Shown here: one piece after another, positions 23,101 through 30,441 of the stretch
Numbering within the stretch: position 1 is the stretch's first letter
Layout: every line of letters begins with the position of its first letter
Source of the DNA: Lysobacter daejeonensis GH1-9
GTDB lineage: Bacteria; Pseudomonadota; Gammaproteobacteria; Xanthomonadales; Xanthomonadaceae
Assembly (NCBI RefSeq): GCF_000768355.1
Contig: NZ_AVPU01000024.1
Coordinates: forward strand, 1 to 40,704
DNA: 40,704 bases
Reading direction: 5' to 3'
The notes under the pieces: model-generated
What the model was told of the DNA's origin: nothing
The model's input: the letters and a program-made list of their open reading frames with translations, nothing else
The model's database searches: none
Program-made: the position numbers and the translations under genes

Positions 23101-23222
23101 TGGGCGGCATGGGCATCGGCACCTTCTTCACCCTGTTCGTGGTGCCGGTGATGTACCTGCTGATCGGCCGCAACCGCCAGAAGGCTGCCAGGGCCAAGGC
23201 CAAGGCCCCGGAAGCGTACTGA
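20163..23222 (+). CDS. RND efflux pump, HAE1-type inner-membrane subunit
   Basis: A 1019-aa proton-driven exporter of the AcrB/MexB superfamily, with 12 expected transmembrane helices and two large periplasmic loops. It starts MVLSDISIRRPVFA, the usual N-terminal amphipathic helix. The proton-relay residues are visible: the Asp-Asp pair in GLVVDDAIVMLEN (helix 4) and the lysine in GLIAKHGILIVEF (helix 10). The PVFATVINLVV first helix and LAAQFESWVDP are also typical. AAAGGAA precedes ATG 20163, and the gene is 14 bases after the adaptor, so they form one unit. An outer-membrane factor must come from elsewhere. The substrate range cannot be read from the sequence. Confidence 0.95.
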   Translation: MVLSDISIRRPVFATVINLVVLLVGIIAYDRLAVRLIPNVDTPVVTVNTSYPGASAQVIESQITQPIEDALSGVEGIEYISSVSREQSSQVTIRFRLDRDPDGAASDVRDRVGQARDFLPEEANEPIVQKQEADAQPIIWMAFSSDRHSKTELADLADRLVKDRVQTIPGVAQAQVFGVRYAMRVWLNPQRLAGFGLTPVDVENALRAQNAEIPAGRVEGSTREFTVLSETDLRTAEQFSEVILGNSGGYLVRLKDVARVELGSQEDRFRARFNGVDAVPLGVVKQAVANPLEISQALKAMLPQIQRTLPEGVKVAIAYDSTIFIEKSIDEVYKTVGEAVLLVILVIFLFLRSWRATLIPLVTIPVSLVGAFALMYAFGFTINTLTLLAMVLAIGLVVDDAIVMLENIFRHVEEGMPPFEAALKGSKEIGFAIIAMTLTLVAVYVPLAFSTGRTGKLFVEFALTLAGAVLVSGFTALTLSPMMSSKLLKHEKKHGRFYAAGEKVLRGIDNTYRAVLKRALSLKVIVAGIGVAILAAALGLFMLLPRELAPQEDQGLVIGFGIAPEGSTVEYTDKYARVMEGMFAKVPEVDRYFQIVGFPSITQTIGFVGLVDWDERTRKSAEIQGQLFPQFMGIPGVMAFPVLPPPLGQQGFGQPVSFVVQSTGTWEDLGATVQKLMAKMAENPKLTNPDTDLKLDKPQLKIDVNRDKVAAVGSNVATVGRTLETLLGGRNVTRFKMGSEQYDVIVQTDDANRRVPGDLSNIFVRAGDGQMVQLSNLVDVRETIAAKELNHFNKLRSATISAGLAPDYSMGEALTWMEAALKEVAPESQYDLSGQSREFRESSSDFAMIFVLALVFIFLVLAAQFESWVDPFVILLAVPLAAFGAFLALKLSGGSWNIYSQIGIVTLVGLIAKHGILIVEFANQLQEQGRSKLDAVMESSALRLRPILMTTGAMVLGSVPLAIASGAGAEARNQIGWVIVGGMGIGTFFTLFVVPVMYLLIGRNRQKAARAKAKAPEAY

Positions 23223-23227
23223 CGCGC

Positions 23228-23260
23228 AAAAAAACACCCGGCCGCGAGGGCGGCCGGGTG
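23228..23260 (-). terminator. Terminator of the phasin gene
   Basis: An 11-bp perfect stem (arms 23235-23245 and 23250-23260) with a four-base loop. On the minus strand it is followed by seven T. On the plus strand no T run follows, so it is a poorer terminator for the efflux genes. Confidence 0.9.
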
Positions 23261-23296
23261 AGGGGGTTCCAGTTGTAGCTGGAGAGAGAGATTCGG

Positions 23297-23695
23297 TTAC
23301 TTGGCCTTCGGCGCGGCGGCCTTGACCGCCTTCTCGACGTTGGCTTCGGCCTTCTTGGCGGCCGCTTCGAACTGGGACTTGGCGACCTGGCTGATGGCCT
23401 CGTTGGCCTTCACGGTGCGATCGACCACTTCCTGCGAGGTGGCCACGGCGCGCTCGAGGTTCTCGCGCGCGACCTGCACGCCCTTCGGGAACAGGGTCTT
23501 GGCAGCATCGAGATCGCGGGCTTCGGTCACTTCGCCGAAGAAGGCGAAGGTCGCGTTGGCGCGCTCTTCCAGAGCCGAGAGCTGCAGGCCGAAGACGGCC
23601 TCGGCGTTCTCGATGGCGATGCGGTTGATCTGGGCTGCCGTGTCCGCGAACTGGCGCGTGGCGGCGGCAAACTGTTCGTTGAACTGCTGGTACAT
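23297..23695 (-). CDS. Phasin-family protein
   Basis: A 132-aa, almost wholly helical, Ala/Glu/Lys-rich protein with the phasin pattern: YQQFNEQFAAATRQFADTAAQINRIAIENAEAVFGLQLSALEERANATFAFFGE in outline, then amphipathic heptads and a Lys/Ala-rich tail resembling KAVKAAAPKAK. Phasins coat polyhydroxyalkanoate granules, but small members also occur in species without an obvious PHA pathway and can act as chaperone-like proteins. No pha synthesis gene is in the window. GGAG lies nine bases before the ATG. It has its own promoter with an AT-rich upstream element and a strong terminator, so it is monocistronic and probably highly expressed. Confidence 0.88.
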   Translation of the reverse strand: MYQQFNEQFAAATRQFADTAAQINRIAIENAEAVFGLQLSALEERANATFAFFGEVTEARDLDAAKTLFPKGVQVARENLERAVATSQEVVDRTVKANEAISQVAKSQFEAAAKKAEANVEKAVKAAAPKAK

Positions 23696-23743
23696 GGCAG
23701 TGACTCCGGGATCGCCGGCAGGGATTGCCGGTTTGTGCGGTGC

Positions 23744-23772
23744 AGCATATCGTCGGAATTGGTGCGATGCAA
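23744..23772 (-). promoter_or_regulatory. Predicted phasin promoter
   Basis: On the minus strand: -35 TTGCAT (23767-23772), 17-base spacer, -10 TATGCT (23744-23749). Directly upstream of the -35 is an AT-rich stretch (23773-23786, ATTTTTATTG on the minus strand) that resembles an UP element. Confidence 0.65.
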
Positions 23773-23782
23773 CAATAAAAAT

Positions 23783-23816
23783 ATGAACAGGGGCCGAGGG
23801 TTACCGGCCTGTTCAT
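23783..23816. promoter_or_regulatory. Inverted repeat between the phasin and DUF4010 genes
   Basis: ATGAACAGG (23783-23791) and its exact complement CCTGTTCAT (23808-23816) are 16 bases apart. They lie just upstream of the phasin promoter in a 226-base divergent region. This could be a regulator operator. On the minus strand it also reads as a stem followed by a T-rich stretch, so a terminator cannot be excluded, though no gene needs one there. Confidence 0.5.
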
Positions 23817-23921
23817 GCGCACGGCGCCATCCCGCGGTCCCGCGCGCGTATCCAGCCAGACTGGAGGGGGGCTCCCTGAACCAGCGGTGGCTTAGCATGG
23901 ACCCGGAGAACCGGAGTGGCG

Positions 23922-25157
23922 ATGGACTGGAATGAGGTCTTGAAGGGATTGCTGACCGCCTTGGGCGTGGGCCTGCTGATTGGCGTGGTACGCGAGCGCC
24001 ATTACGGACCCAGCGTCAGCAAGGCGGGCCTGCGCACGCACGCGCTGGTGGCCCTGCTGGGTGCGGTCGCCATGGGCTTTGGCGTGCCGGTGTTCATTGC
24101 CCTGCTGCTGATCGTGGGGGCCTACGCTATCGCGGGCTATTGGAACAGCCACCGCGACGACCCCGGCCTTACCGGCGAAGTGGCGCTGCTGGTGTCGGCC
24201 ATGCTCGGCGCGCTGGCGCGACAGGAACCGACCTTGGCGGCCGGGCTCGGCGTGGTGTCGGCGATCCTGTTGCAGGCCAAGCAGCCGCTGCAGCGCTTCA
24301 CCCGCGAGCTGATCAGCGAGCGCGAGGTGCAGGACGCGCTGCTGCTGGCCGCTGCGGCGCTGGTGGTGATGCCGCTGTTGCCGGACCGACCGCTGGACCC
24401 GTGGGGCGTGCTGCCCCCACGGATGCTGTGGCGCATCGTGGTGCTGGTCATGGCCGTGGGCATGCTGGGGCACATCGCGCTGCGCGCCGTGGGTGCGCGC
24501 TGGGGATTACCGGTGGCGGGCTTCTTTTCCGGCTTCGCCTCGTCCACGGCGGCGGTGGCGGGGTTCGGGCGGCGCGCGGCCGACAACCCGAAGTTGATGG
24601 CGCCGGCGGGCGCCGCCGCCCTGCTGGCCAACCTGGCATCGCTGCTGCTGTTCGTGGCGGTGATCGCCACGGTGGCGCCGGCTTTGCTGGTCGCGATGGC
24701 CTGGCCGCTGGCCGCGGCGGCACTCGGGCTGCTGGCCTTCGCTGCATTGGGCCTGCACCGGGCCAACCATCTGGACGGGCTGCCGGACGAGCCTTCGCCG
24801 CGCGCCTTCCATCTGACCCACGCACTGCTGATCGCGGCAATCATTGCCGTCGTGCTGCTGGTGTCGGCGTGGTTGCGCCAGATCTTCGGCGATGCCGGTG
24901 CGCTCGTAGCCGCGACGCTGGTGGCATTGGTGGAAATCCATGCCGCTGCAGCGAGCATCGCCCAGCTGACCGCCACGGGCGGCCTGCCGATCGAACATGC
25001 GCGCTGGGGCTTGGTGGCACTGCTGGCCGCCGGCTCGGTCGCGAAGGTGGTGCTGGCGGTGGCGAGTGGCGGCTGGCGCTATGGTCGCTACGTCGGGGCG
25101 GGGCTGGTGGCGATGACGGGTGCGGCCGCCGCGCTGACGGCCCTCACGCCGCCATAA
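23922..25157 (+). CDS. MgtC/SapB-type membrane protein with DUF4010 domain
   Basis: A 411-aa inner-membrane protein. The N-terminal third has the MgtC/SapB pattern (LLTALGVGLLIGVVRERHYG, then AGLRTHALVALLGAVA). The C-terminal part is a DUF4010 module with about seven more hydrophobic helices, including GFFSGFASSTAAVAGF and EIHAAAASIAQL. The combined architecture is widespread; its function is unproven, and a magnesium or metal homeostasis role is only suggested by MgtC. ATG 23922 is preferred over GTG 23916 because GGAG (23911-23914) is then seven bases away. It is convergent with queD seven bases downstream, with no terminator visible between them. Confidence 0.85.
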   Translation: MDWNEVLKGLLTALGVGLLIGVVRERHYGPSVSKAGLRTHALVALLGAVAMGFGVPVFIALLLIVGAYAIAGYWNSHRDDPGLTGEVALLVSAMLGALARQEPTLAAGLGVVSAILLQAKQPLQRFTRELISEREVQDALLLAAAALVVMPLLPDRPLDPWGVLPPRMLWRIVVLVMAVGMLGHIALRAVGARWGLPVAGFFSGFASSTAAVAGFGRRAADNPKLMAPAGAAALLANLASLLLFVAVIATVAPALLVAMAWPLAAAALGLLAFAALGLHRANHLDGLPDEPSPRAFHLTHALLIAAIIAVVLLVSAWLRQIFGDAGALVAATLVALVEIHAAAASIAQLTATGGLPIEHARWGLVALLAAGSVAKVVLAVASGGWRYGRYVGAGLVAMTGAAAALTALTPP

Positions 25158-25164
25158 GCGCCCT

Positions 25165-25521
25165 TCACGGCCCGCGGTAGCGGCAGCCGGAGGTGCACGT
25201 TTCATGCACCACCACCTCGCTCAACAGCGGCAGGGCGGGCTTGAGCTTCTCCCAGATCCACATCGCCAGCCGTTCGCTGGTCGGGTTTTCCAGCCCGGGA
25301 ATGTCGTTGAGGTAGTGGTGGTCGAGCTGGTCGTACAGCGGCTGGAACGCCTGCTTCACGTCGCCGAAGTCCATCACCCAGCCTGTGTCCGCGCCCACGT
25401 CGCCGCTGACATGCAGTTCGACGCGGAACGAATGACCGTGCAGCCGCGCGCACTTGTGACCCGGGGGGACGTTGGGCAGCCGGTGTGCGGCTTCGAGGGT
25501 GAAAGCCTTGAAGATGTCCAT
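25165..25521 (-). CDS. queD: 6-carboxy-5,6,7,8-tetrahydropterin synthase
   Basis: A 118-aa T-fold enzyme acting after GTP cyclohydrolase in queuosine (preQ0) synthesis. Zinc ligands are H13 (EAAHRL), H28 and H30 (ARLHGH); the catalytic set is C24, D67, H68 and E107. The spacing C-D-H-E matches E. coli QueD (C27, D70, H71, E110) exactly, and the CxxxHGH motif favours QueD over eukaryotic-type PTP synthase. ATG 25521 fits homologues ([15 protein letters not shown]); the extension to 25536 is not needed. No Shine-Dalgarno sequence is visible upstream, and a GACAAT hexamer ends six bases before the start codon, so a leaderless mRNA is possible. No other que gene is in the window. Confidence 0.93.
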   Translation of the reverse strand: MDIFKAFTLEAAHRLPNVPPGHKCARLHGHSFRVELHVSGDVGADTGWVMDFGDVKQAFQPLYDQLDHHYLNDIPGLENPTSERLAMWIWEKLKPALPLLSEVVVHETCTSGCRYRGP

Positions 25522-25603
25522 GCGCCATTGTCGCACGCGGCGGCAGATGGCTCCCGGGCACGCTGACGAAACGTTAAGGCGAGGTCAGCGACACTCGGGA
25601 CCC

Positions 25604-26377
25604 ATGGCACGGCACACGCTGCTGCTCTTGATGCTGGTGGGCGTGACCTGGCCGCTCCAGGCCCGCACCGTCTACCGTTGCCTGCGCGACGGAACGGTGA
25701 GCCTGGCCACGGCGCGCGAGCCGGGGTCGTCCTGCGAGGCCGTGCAGCTGGACGACGACTCGGCCGTCGTGCCCAACCTGTGGGGCGCCTTGGGCAAGGT
25801 CTCGGGGATGTTGTACCAACGGGTCCAGGATGGCCAAGTGGTGTACAGCACCCGCAATCTGCCCGGTTCCACGCCGATGTTCGGGTTCGTGGTCCACACG
25901 CCGAAGGCGTCCCCTGCACACGAGGGACTCGGCACCGTGGCCACACCACGGCTGGATCGCTACGCCGTCGAGTTCCGCGCGGCAGCCAAGGCCTACCGGT
26001 TGGACGAGGCTTGGCTGCGGGCGATCGCCCATGCGGAAAGCGGGTACGACCCGCGGGCCGTTTCACCGAAGGGGGCGCAGGGCCTGATGCAACTGATGCC
26101 CGCCGTCGCACGCGAGTTGGGCGTACGCGATCCGTTTGCAGCGTCGGATTCCATCCGCGCCGGCGCCCGCCACCTGCGGCAGTTGCTCCAGCGCTATGGC
26201 GGCGACTACACCCGCGCCGCGGCCGCGTACAACGCGGGCATGGGCGCGGTGGCCCGGTACGGCGGCGTGCCGCCCTACCGGGAGACTCAGGCGTACGTGG
26301 AAAAAGTCGCCCGGCTGCACACCCGGTACCGGGCGGCTTTGGGCCAACTGCCCGTGGATGCGCTCAACGAGCGGTAG
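25604..26377 (+). CDS. Periplasmic lytic transglycosylase (SLT family 1) with DUF4124-like N-terminus
   Basis: A 257-aa exported protein that would cleave the MurNAc-GlcNAc bond of peptidoglycan. Residues 1-20 form a signal peptide (LLLLMLVGVTWPLQA|RT). Residues about 21-60 resemble DUF4124 (TVYRCLRDGTVSLATAREPGSSC, two cysteines, possibly a disulfide). The SLT domain starts near residue 115; the catalytic glutamate is E145 in AHAESGYDP, followed by SPKGAQGLMQLMP and AAAAYNAGMGAVARYGGVPPYRETQAYVEKV in outline. It is divergent from queD and convergent with prpF, whose stop lies 11 bases away. Its exact cell-wall role cannot be assigned. Confidence 0.9.
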   Translation: MARHTLLLLMLVGVTWPLQARTVYRCLRDGTVSLATAREPGSSCEAVQLDDDSAVVPNLWGALGKVSGMLYQRVQDGQVVYSTRNLPGSTPMFGFVVHTPKASPAHEGLGTVATPRLDRYAVEFRAAAKAYRLDEAWLRAIAHAESGYDPRAVSPKGAQGLMQLMPAVARELGVRDPFAASDSIRAGARHLRQLLQRYGGDYTRAAAAYNAGMGAVARYGGVPPYRETQAYVEKVARLHTRYRAALGQLPVDALNER

Positions 26378-26388
26378 GTCCGCAGGCG

Positions 26389-27582
26389 TCAGAAGCTGCC
26401 CGCGGGCACGCGCACCTGGCCTTCCATCAGCACGCGTGCGCTGCGGCTCATCACCGCCTTGGTGACGGTCCACTGGCCATCCACCTGCTGCACATCCGCA
26501 CCCACGCGCATCGTGCCCGACGGATGGCCAAAGCTGACCACGCCGCGGGTGCCACCGCCGGCGGCCGCGTTGACCAGCGTGCCCGGCACCGCGGCAGCGG
26601 TGGCGATGGCGACAGAGGCCGTGCCCATCATGGCGTGGTGCAGCTTGCCCATCGACAGGGCGCGCACGCGCAGGTCGATATCGCCCGCGTGCACCTGCTT
26701 GCCACTGGAGGCAGCGTAATCCGCCGCAGGCGCGACGAAGGCCACCTTGGGTGTGTGCTGGCGCTTGGCGGCTTCGGATACGTCCTTGATCAGTCCCATG
26801 CGCACCGCAGCGTGCGCGCGAATGGCCTCGAACATGGCCAGCGCCTTGGCGTCGCCATTGATCGCGTCCTGCAACTCGCTGCCGGTATAGCCGATGTCGG
26901 CGGCACTGACGAACACCGTGGGAATACCGGCGTTGATCATCGTGGCCTTGAGCGTGCCGACGCCCGGCACCTCCAGGTCATCGATGAGGTGGCCGGTCGG
27001 GAACATCGCGCCGCCGCCATCGCCTTCGCCCTCGTCGGCAGGATCGATGAATTCCAGCACGATCTCGGCCGCGGGGAAGGTCACGCCGTCCAGCTCGAAG
27101 TCGCCGATCTCCTGCACCTGGCCGTCGGCCATCGGCACGTGCGCGACGATGGTCTTGCCGATGTTGGCCTGCCAGATGCGCACGGTGCAGAGGCCGTCAC
27201 GCGGCACCTTTGCCGGGTCGATCAGACCGTTGGCGATTGCGAACGGCCCCACGGCTGACGACAGGTTGCCGCAGTTGCCGCTCCAGTCAACGAAGGCGGT
27301 GTCGATGGACACCTGGCCGTAGAGGTAGTCGACGTCGTGGTCGGGCATCGTCGACTTGGTGATGATCACGCACTTGCTGGTGCTGGACGTCGCGCCGCCC
27401 ATGCCATCGGTGTGCTTGGCGTACGGGTCGGGCGATCCGATCACGCGCATCAGCAGTGCGTCGCGCGCGGCACCGGGCACCTGTGCCGCTTCCGGCAAAT
27501 CCTGCAGGCGGAAAAACACGCCCTTGGACGTGCCTCCGCGCATGTAGGTGGCGGGGATGCGGAGCTGCGGTGCGTAGGCCAT
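26389..27582 (-). CDS. prpF: 2-methylaconitate cis-trans isomerase
   Basis: A 397-aa isomerase of the diaminopimelate-epimerase fold that works with AcnD in the 2-methylcitrate cycle for propionyl-CoA. The residues studied in Shewanella PrpF (K73 and C107, 397 aa) correspond to K70 in SSTSKCVI and C104 in SGNCGNLSSAVG, with identical spacing. RGGTSKGVFFR at the N-terminus and GGGTRGVVSFGHPSG near the C-terminus are typical. AAGGA lies about ten bases before ATG 27582. It follows acnD by 107 bases in the same direction, the usual order. Identification is strong. Confidence 0.96.
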   Translation of the reverse strand: MAYAPQLRIPATYMRGGTSKGVFFRLQDLPEAAQVPGAARDALLMRVIGSPDPYAKHTDGMGGATSSTSKCVIITKSTMPDHDVDYLYGQVSIDTAFVDWSGNCGNLSSAVGPFAIANGLIDPAKVPRDGLCTVRIWQANIGKTIVAHVPMADGQVQEIGDFELDGVTFPAAEIVLEFIDPADEGEGDGGGAMFPTGHLIDDLEVPGVGTLKATMINAGIPTVFVSAADIGYTGSELQDAINGDAKALAMFEAIRAHAAVRMGLIKDVSEAAKRQHTPKVAFVAPAADYAASSGKQVHAGDIDLRVRALSMGKLHHAMMGTASVAIATAAAVPGTLVNAAAGGGTRGVVSFGHPSGTMRVGADVQQVDGQWTVTKAVMSRSARVLMEGQVRVPAGSF

Positions 27583-27689
27583 GCGCGTGGGTTCCTTGGG
27601 CGGCCCCGCGTGCGCAGGGCGATGACACGATTGCTGGGAGGTGGTGCGAGGCGGTTTCAGTCCATCGTGGACGAATGGGCCGTACGGCC

Positions 27690-30299
27690 TCAGGCCGCCT
27701 TCGACGACTCAAGGAAGTCGTTGGCGAAGCGCTGCAGGACGCCGCCGGCCTCGTAGATCGACACTTCCTCGGCGGTATCGAGGCGGCAGGTCACAGGTAC
27801 CTCCACGCGCTCGCCGTTGCGGCGGTGGATGACCAGCGTCAGCGTCGCACGCGGGGTGCGCTCGCCGATGACGTCATAGGTCTCTGTGCCATCGATGGCC
27901 AGCGTGGTGCGGTCAGCGCCCGGCTGGAACTCCAGCGGCAGCACGCCCATGCCGATCAGGTTGGTGCGATGGATGCGCTCGAAGCCCTCGGCCACGATCG
28001 CCTCCACGCCCGCCAGGCGCACGCCCTTGGCCGCCCAGTCGCGGCTGGAGCCCTGGCCGTAGTCGGCGCCGGCGATGATGATCAGCGGCTGCTTGCGCTC
28101 CATGTAGGTCTCGATCGCTTCCCACATGCGGGTGACCTGGCCCTCCGGTTCAATGCGCGCCAGCGAACCCTGGCGCACGCTGCCGTCGTCCTTGCGCACC
28201 ATCTCGTTGAACAGCTTCGGGTTGGCGAACGTGGCGCGCTGCGCGGTGAGGTGGTCGCCGCGGTGCGTCGCGTACGAATTGAAGTCCTCTTCCGGCAGGC
28301 CCATCTTGTCCAGGTACTCGCCCGCGGCGCTGTCGAGCAGGATCGCGTTGCTGGGCGAGAGGTGGTCAGTGGTGATGTTGTCACCCAGCACCGCCAGTGG
28401 GCGCATGCCGCGCAGCGTGCGCTCGCCGGCCAGTGCGCCTTCCCAGTACGGCGGGCGGCGGATGTAGGTGCTCTGCGGGCGCCAGTCGTACAGCGGGCTC
28501 ACCGCGCCGCCGTGCTCCACGCGCACGTTGAACATCGGCTCGTACACCTTGCGGAACTGCTCGGGCTTCACTGCGGCCTTCATCACCGCGTCGATCTCGG
28601 CGTCGGTGGGCCAGAGGTCCTTGAGGCGGATCTCGCGGCCGTCGACCACGCCCAGCACGTCCTTCTCGATATCGAAGCGGATCGTGCCTGCGATGGCGTA
28701 GGCCACCACCAACGGCGGCGAGGCGAGGAACGCCTGCTTGGCGTACGGGTGGATGCGGCCGTCGAAGTTGCGGTTGCCCGACAACACGGCGGTGGCGTAC
28801 AGGTCGCGGTCGATGATTTCCTGCTGGATCTTCGGGTCCAGCGCGCCGCTCATGCCGTTGCAGGTGGTGCAGGCGAACGCGACGATGCCGAAGCCCAGCT
28901 GTTCCAGGTCATCGGTGAGGCCGGCTTCGTCCAGGTACAACGCCACGGCCTTGGAGCCGGGCGCCAGCGAAGTCTTGACCCACGGCTTGCGCTGCAGGCC
29001 CAGGCGCGCGGCGTTGCGCGCCAGCAGCCCGGCGGCGATGACGTTGCGCGGGTTGGAGGTGTTGGTGCACGAGGTGATGGCGGCGATGATCACCGCGCCA
29101 TCGGGCAGCAGGCCCTGCGCTTCCTGCGCGCGCGCCGCCTCCAGGTTGCCGGCGATGCCGCGCTCGGCCAGCTGCGCGACCGGCAGCCGCGCGTGCGGGT
29201 TGGACGGGCCGGCCATCGTGCGTTCCACGCTGGACAGGTCGAAGTGCAGGGTGCGCTCGTACTGCGCGGTGCGCAGGTCGTCGGCCCACAGGCCCGCGGC
29301 CTTCGCGTAGGTCTCCACCAGGGCGACCTGCTCGTCGCTGCGGCCGGTCAGGCGCAGGTAGTCGAGGGTGTTGTCGTCGATGAAGAACATCGCAGCGGTG
29401 GCGCCATATTCCGGCGCCATGTTGGAGATGGTGGCGCGGTCGCCGATGGTCAGCGCGGCGGCACCCTCGCCGCGGAACTCCAGGTACGCGCCCACCACCT
29501 TCTGCTTGCGCAGGAACTCGGTCAGCGACAGCACGATGTCGGTGGCGGTGATGCCCGGCTGCGGCTTGCCGGTCAGCTCCACGCCCACGATGTCGGGCAG
29601 GCGCATCCACGACGCGCGGCCGAGCATCACGTTCTCCGCCTCCAGGCCGCCCACGCCCACCGCGATCACGCCCAGCGCGTCGACGTGCGGGGTGTGGCTG
29701 TCGGTGCCCACGCAGGTGTCGGGGAACGCGACGCCGTCCTGCACGTAGATCACCGGGCTCATCTTCTCCAGGTTGATCTGGTGCATGATCCCGTTGCCCG
29801 GCGGGATCACGTCGACGTTGCGGAACGCCTGCTTGGTCCAGTCGATGAAGTGGAAACGGTCCTCGTTGCGGCGGTCCTCGATGGCGCGGTTCTTGGCGAA
29901 CGCATCGGGGTCGAAGCCACCGCATTCGACGGCCAGCGAGTGGTCCACGATCAGCTGCACCGGCACCACCGGGTTGACCTGCGCCGGGTCCCCGCCCTTG
30001 TCGGCGATGGCGTCGCGCAGGCCGGCGAGGTCGACCAGCGCGGTCTGGCCGAGGATGTCGTGGCACACCACGCGCGCCGGAAACCACGGGAAGTCCAGGT
30101 CGCGGCGGCGCTCCACCAGCTGGCGCAGGTACGCGTCGCGCATCGCCGGGTCCGCCTTGCGCACGATGTTCTCGGCGTGGACGCGGGCGGTGTAGGGCAG
30201 GGTGGCCCAGGCGCCCGGCTGCAGGGCCTCCACGGCCTCGCGTGCGTCAAACCAGTCGAGTTTCGTGCCGGGCAGCGGCTTGCGGTGGGCGTTGTTCAT
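27690..30299 (-). CDS. acnD: Fe/S-dependent 2-methylisocitrate dehydratase
   Basis: An 869-aa aconitase-superfamily enzyme that dehydrates 2-methylcitrate to a 2-methylaconitate isomer, which PrpF then converts. ATG 30299 is chosen to match homologue N-termini; the frame is open to 30368 but upstream codons are poor. The [4Fe-4S] cysteines are visible in AAITSCTNTSNPRN and CTTCNGMSG. Other landmarks are VGTDSHTPHVDALGV in outline and the C-terminal swivel domain with GADYGQGSSRDWAAKG. AcnD, not AcnA, is inferred because prpF follows directly. prpB and prpC are not in the window: the next gene upstream is the divergent recC. Confidence 0.93.
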   Translation of the reverse strand: MNNAHRKPLPGTKLDWFDAREAVEALQPGAWATLPYTARVHAENIVRKADPAMRDAYLRQLVERRRDLDFPWFPARVVCHDILGQTALVDLAGLRDAIADKGGDPAQVNPVVPVQLIVDHSLAVECGGFDPDAFAKNRAIEDRRNEDRFHFIDWTKQAFRNVDVIPPGNGIMHQINLEKMSPVIYVQDGVAFPDTCVGTDSHTPHVDALGVIAVGVGGLEAENVMLGRASWMRLPDIVGVELTGKPQPGITATDIVLSLTEFLRKQKVVGAYLEFRGEGAAALTIGDRATISNMAPEYGATAAMFFIDDNTLDYLRLTGRSDEQVALVETYAKAAGLWADDLRTAQYERTLHFDLSSVERTMAGPSNPHARLPVAQLAERGIAGNLEAARAQEAQGLLPDGAVIIAAITSCTNTSNPRNVIAAGLLARNAARLGLQRKPWVKTSLAPGSKAVALYLDEAGLTDDLEQLGFGIVAFACTTCNGMSGALDPKIQQEIIDRDLYATAVLSGNRNFDGRIHPYAKQAFLASPPLVVAYAIAGTIRFDIEKDVLGVVDGREIRLKDLWPTDAEIDAVMKAAVKPEQFRKVYEPMFNVRVEHGGAVSPLYDWRPQSTYIRRPPYWEGALAGERTLRGMRPLAVLGDNITTDHLSPSNAILLDSAAGEYLDKMGLPEEDFNSYATHRGDHLTAQRATFANPKLFNEMVRKDDGSVRQGSLARIEPEGQVTRMWEAIETYMERKQPLIIIAGADYGQGSSRDWAAKGVRLAGVEAIVAEGFERIHRTNLIGMGVLPLEFQPGADRTTLAIDGTETYDVIGERTPRATLTLVIHRRNGERVEVPVTCRLDTAEEVSIYEAGGVLQRFANDFLESSKAA

Positions 30300-30441
30300 G
30301 GCGGGCGATGGGGGCTCGGGGACCGCAACGGGCGGCGAGGCCTCGATTTTACCCCGCGCTACCACCACCGTCGTCCCACGATGGTCTCAACCCTTGCGAC
30401 CAGGCTGGCTATCCTAGGCCTCCACACTCGACCCCGGATGG

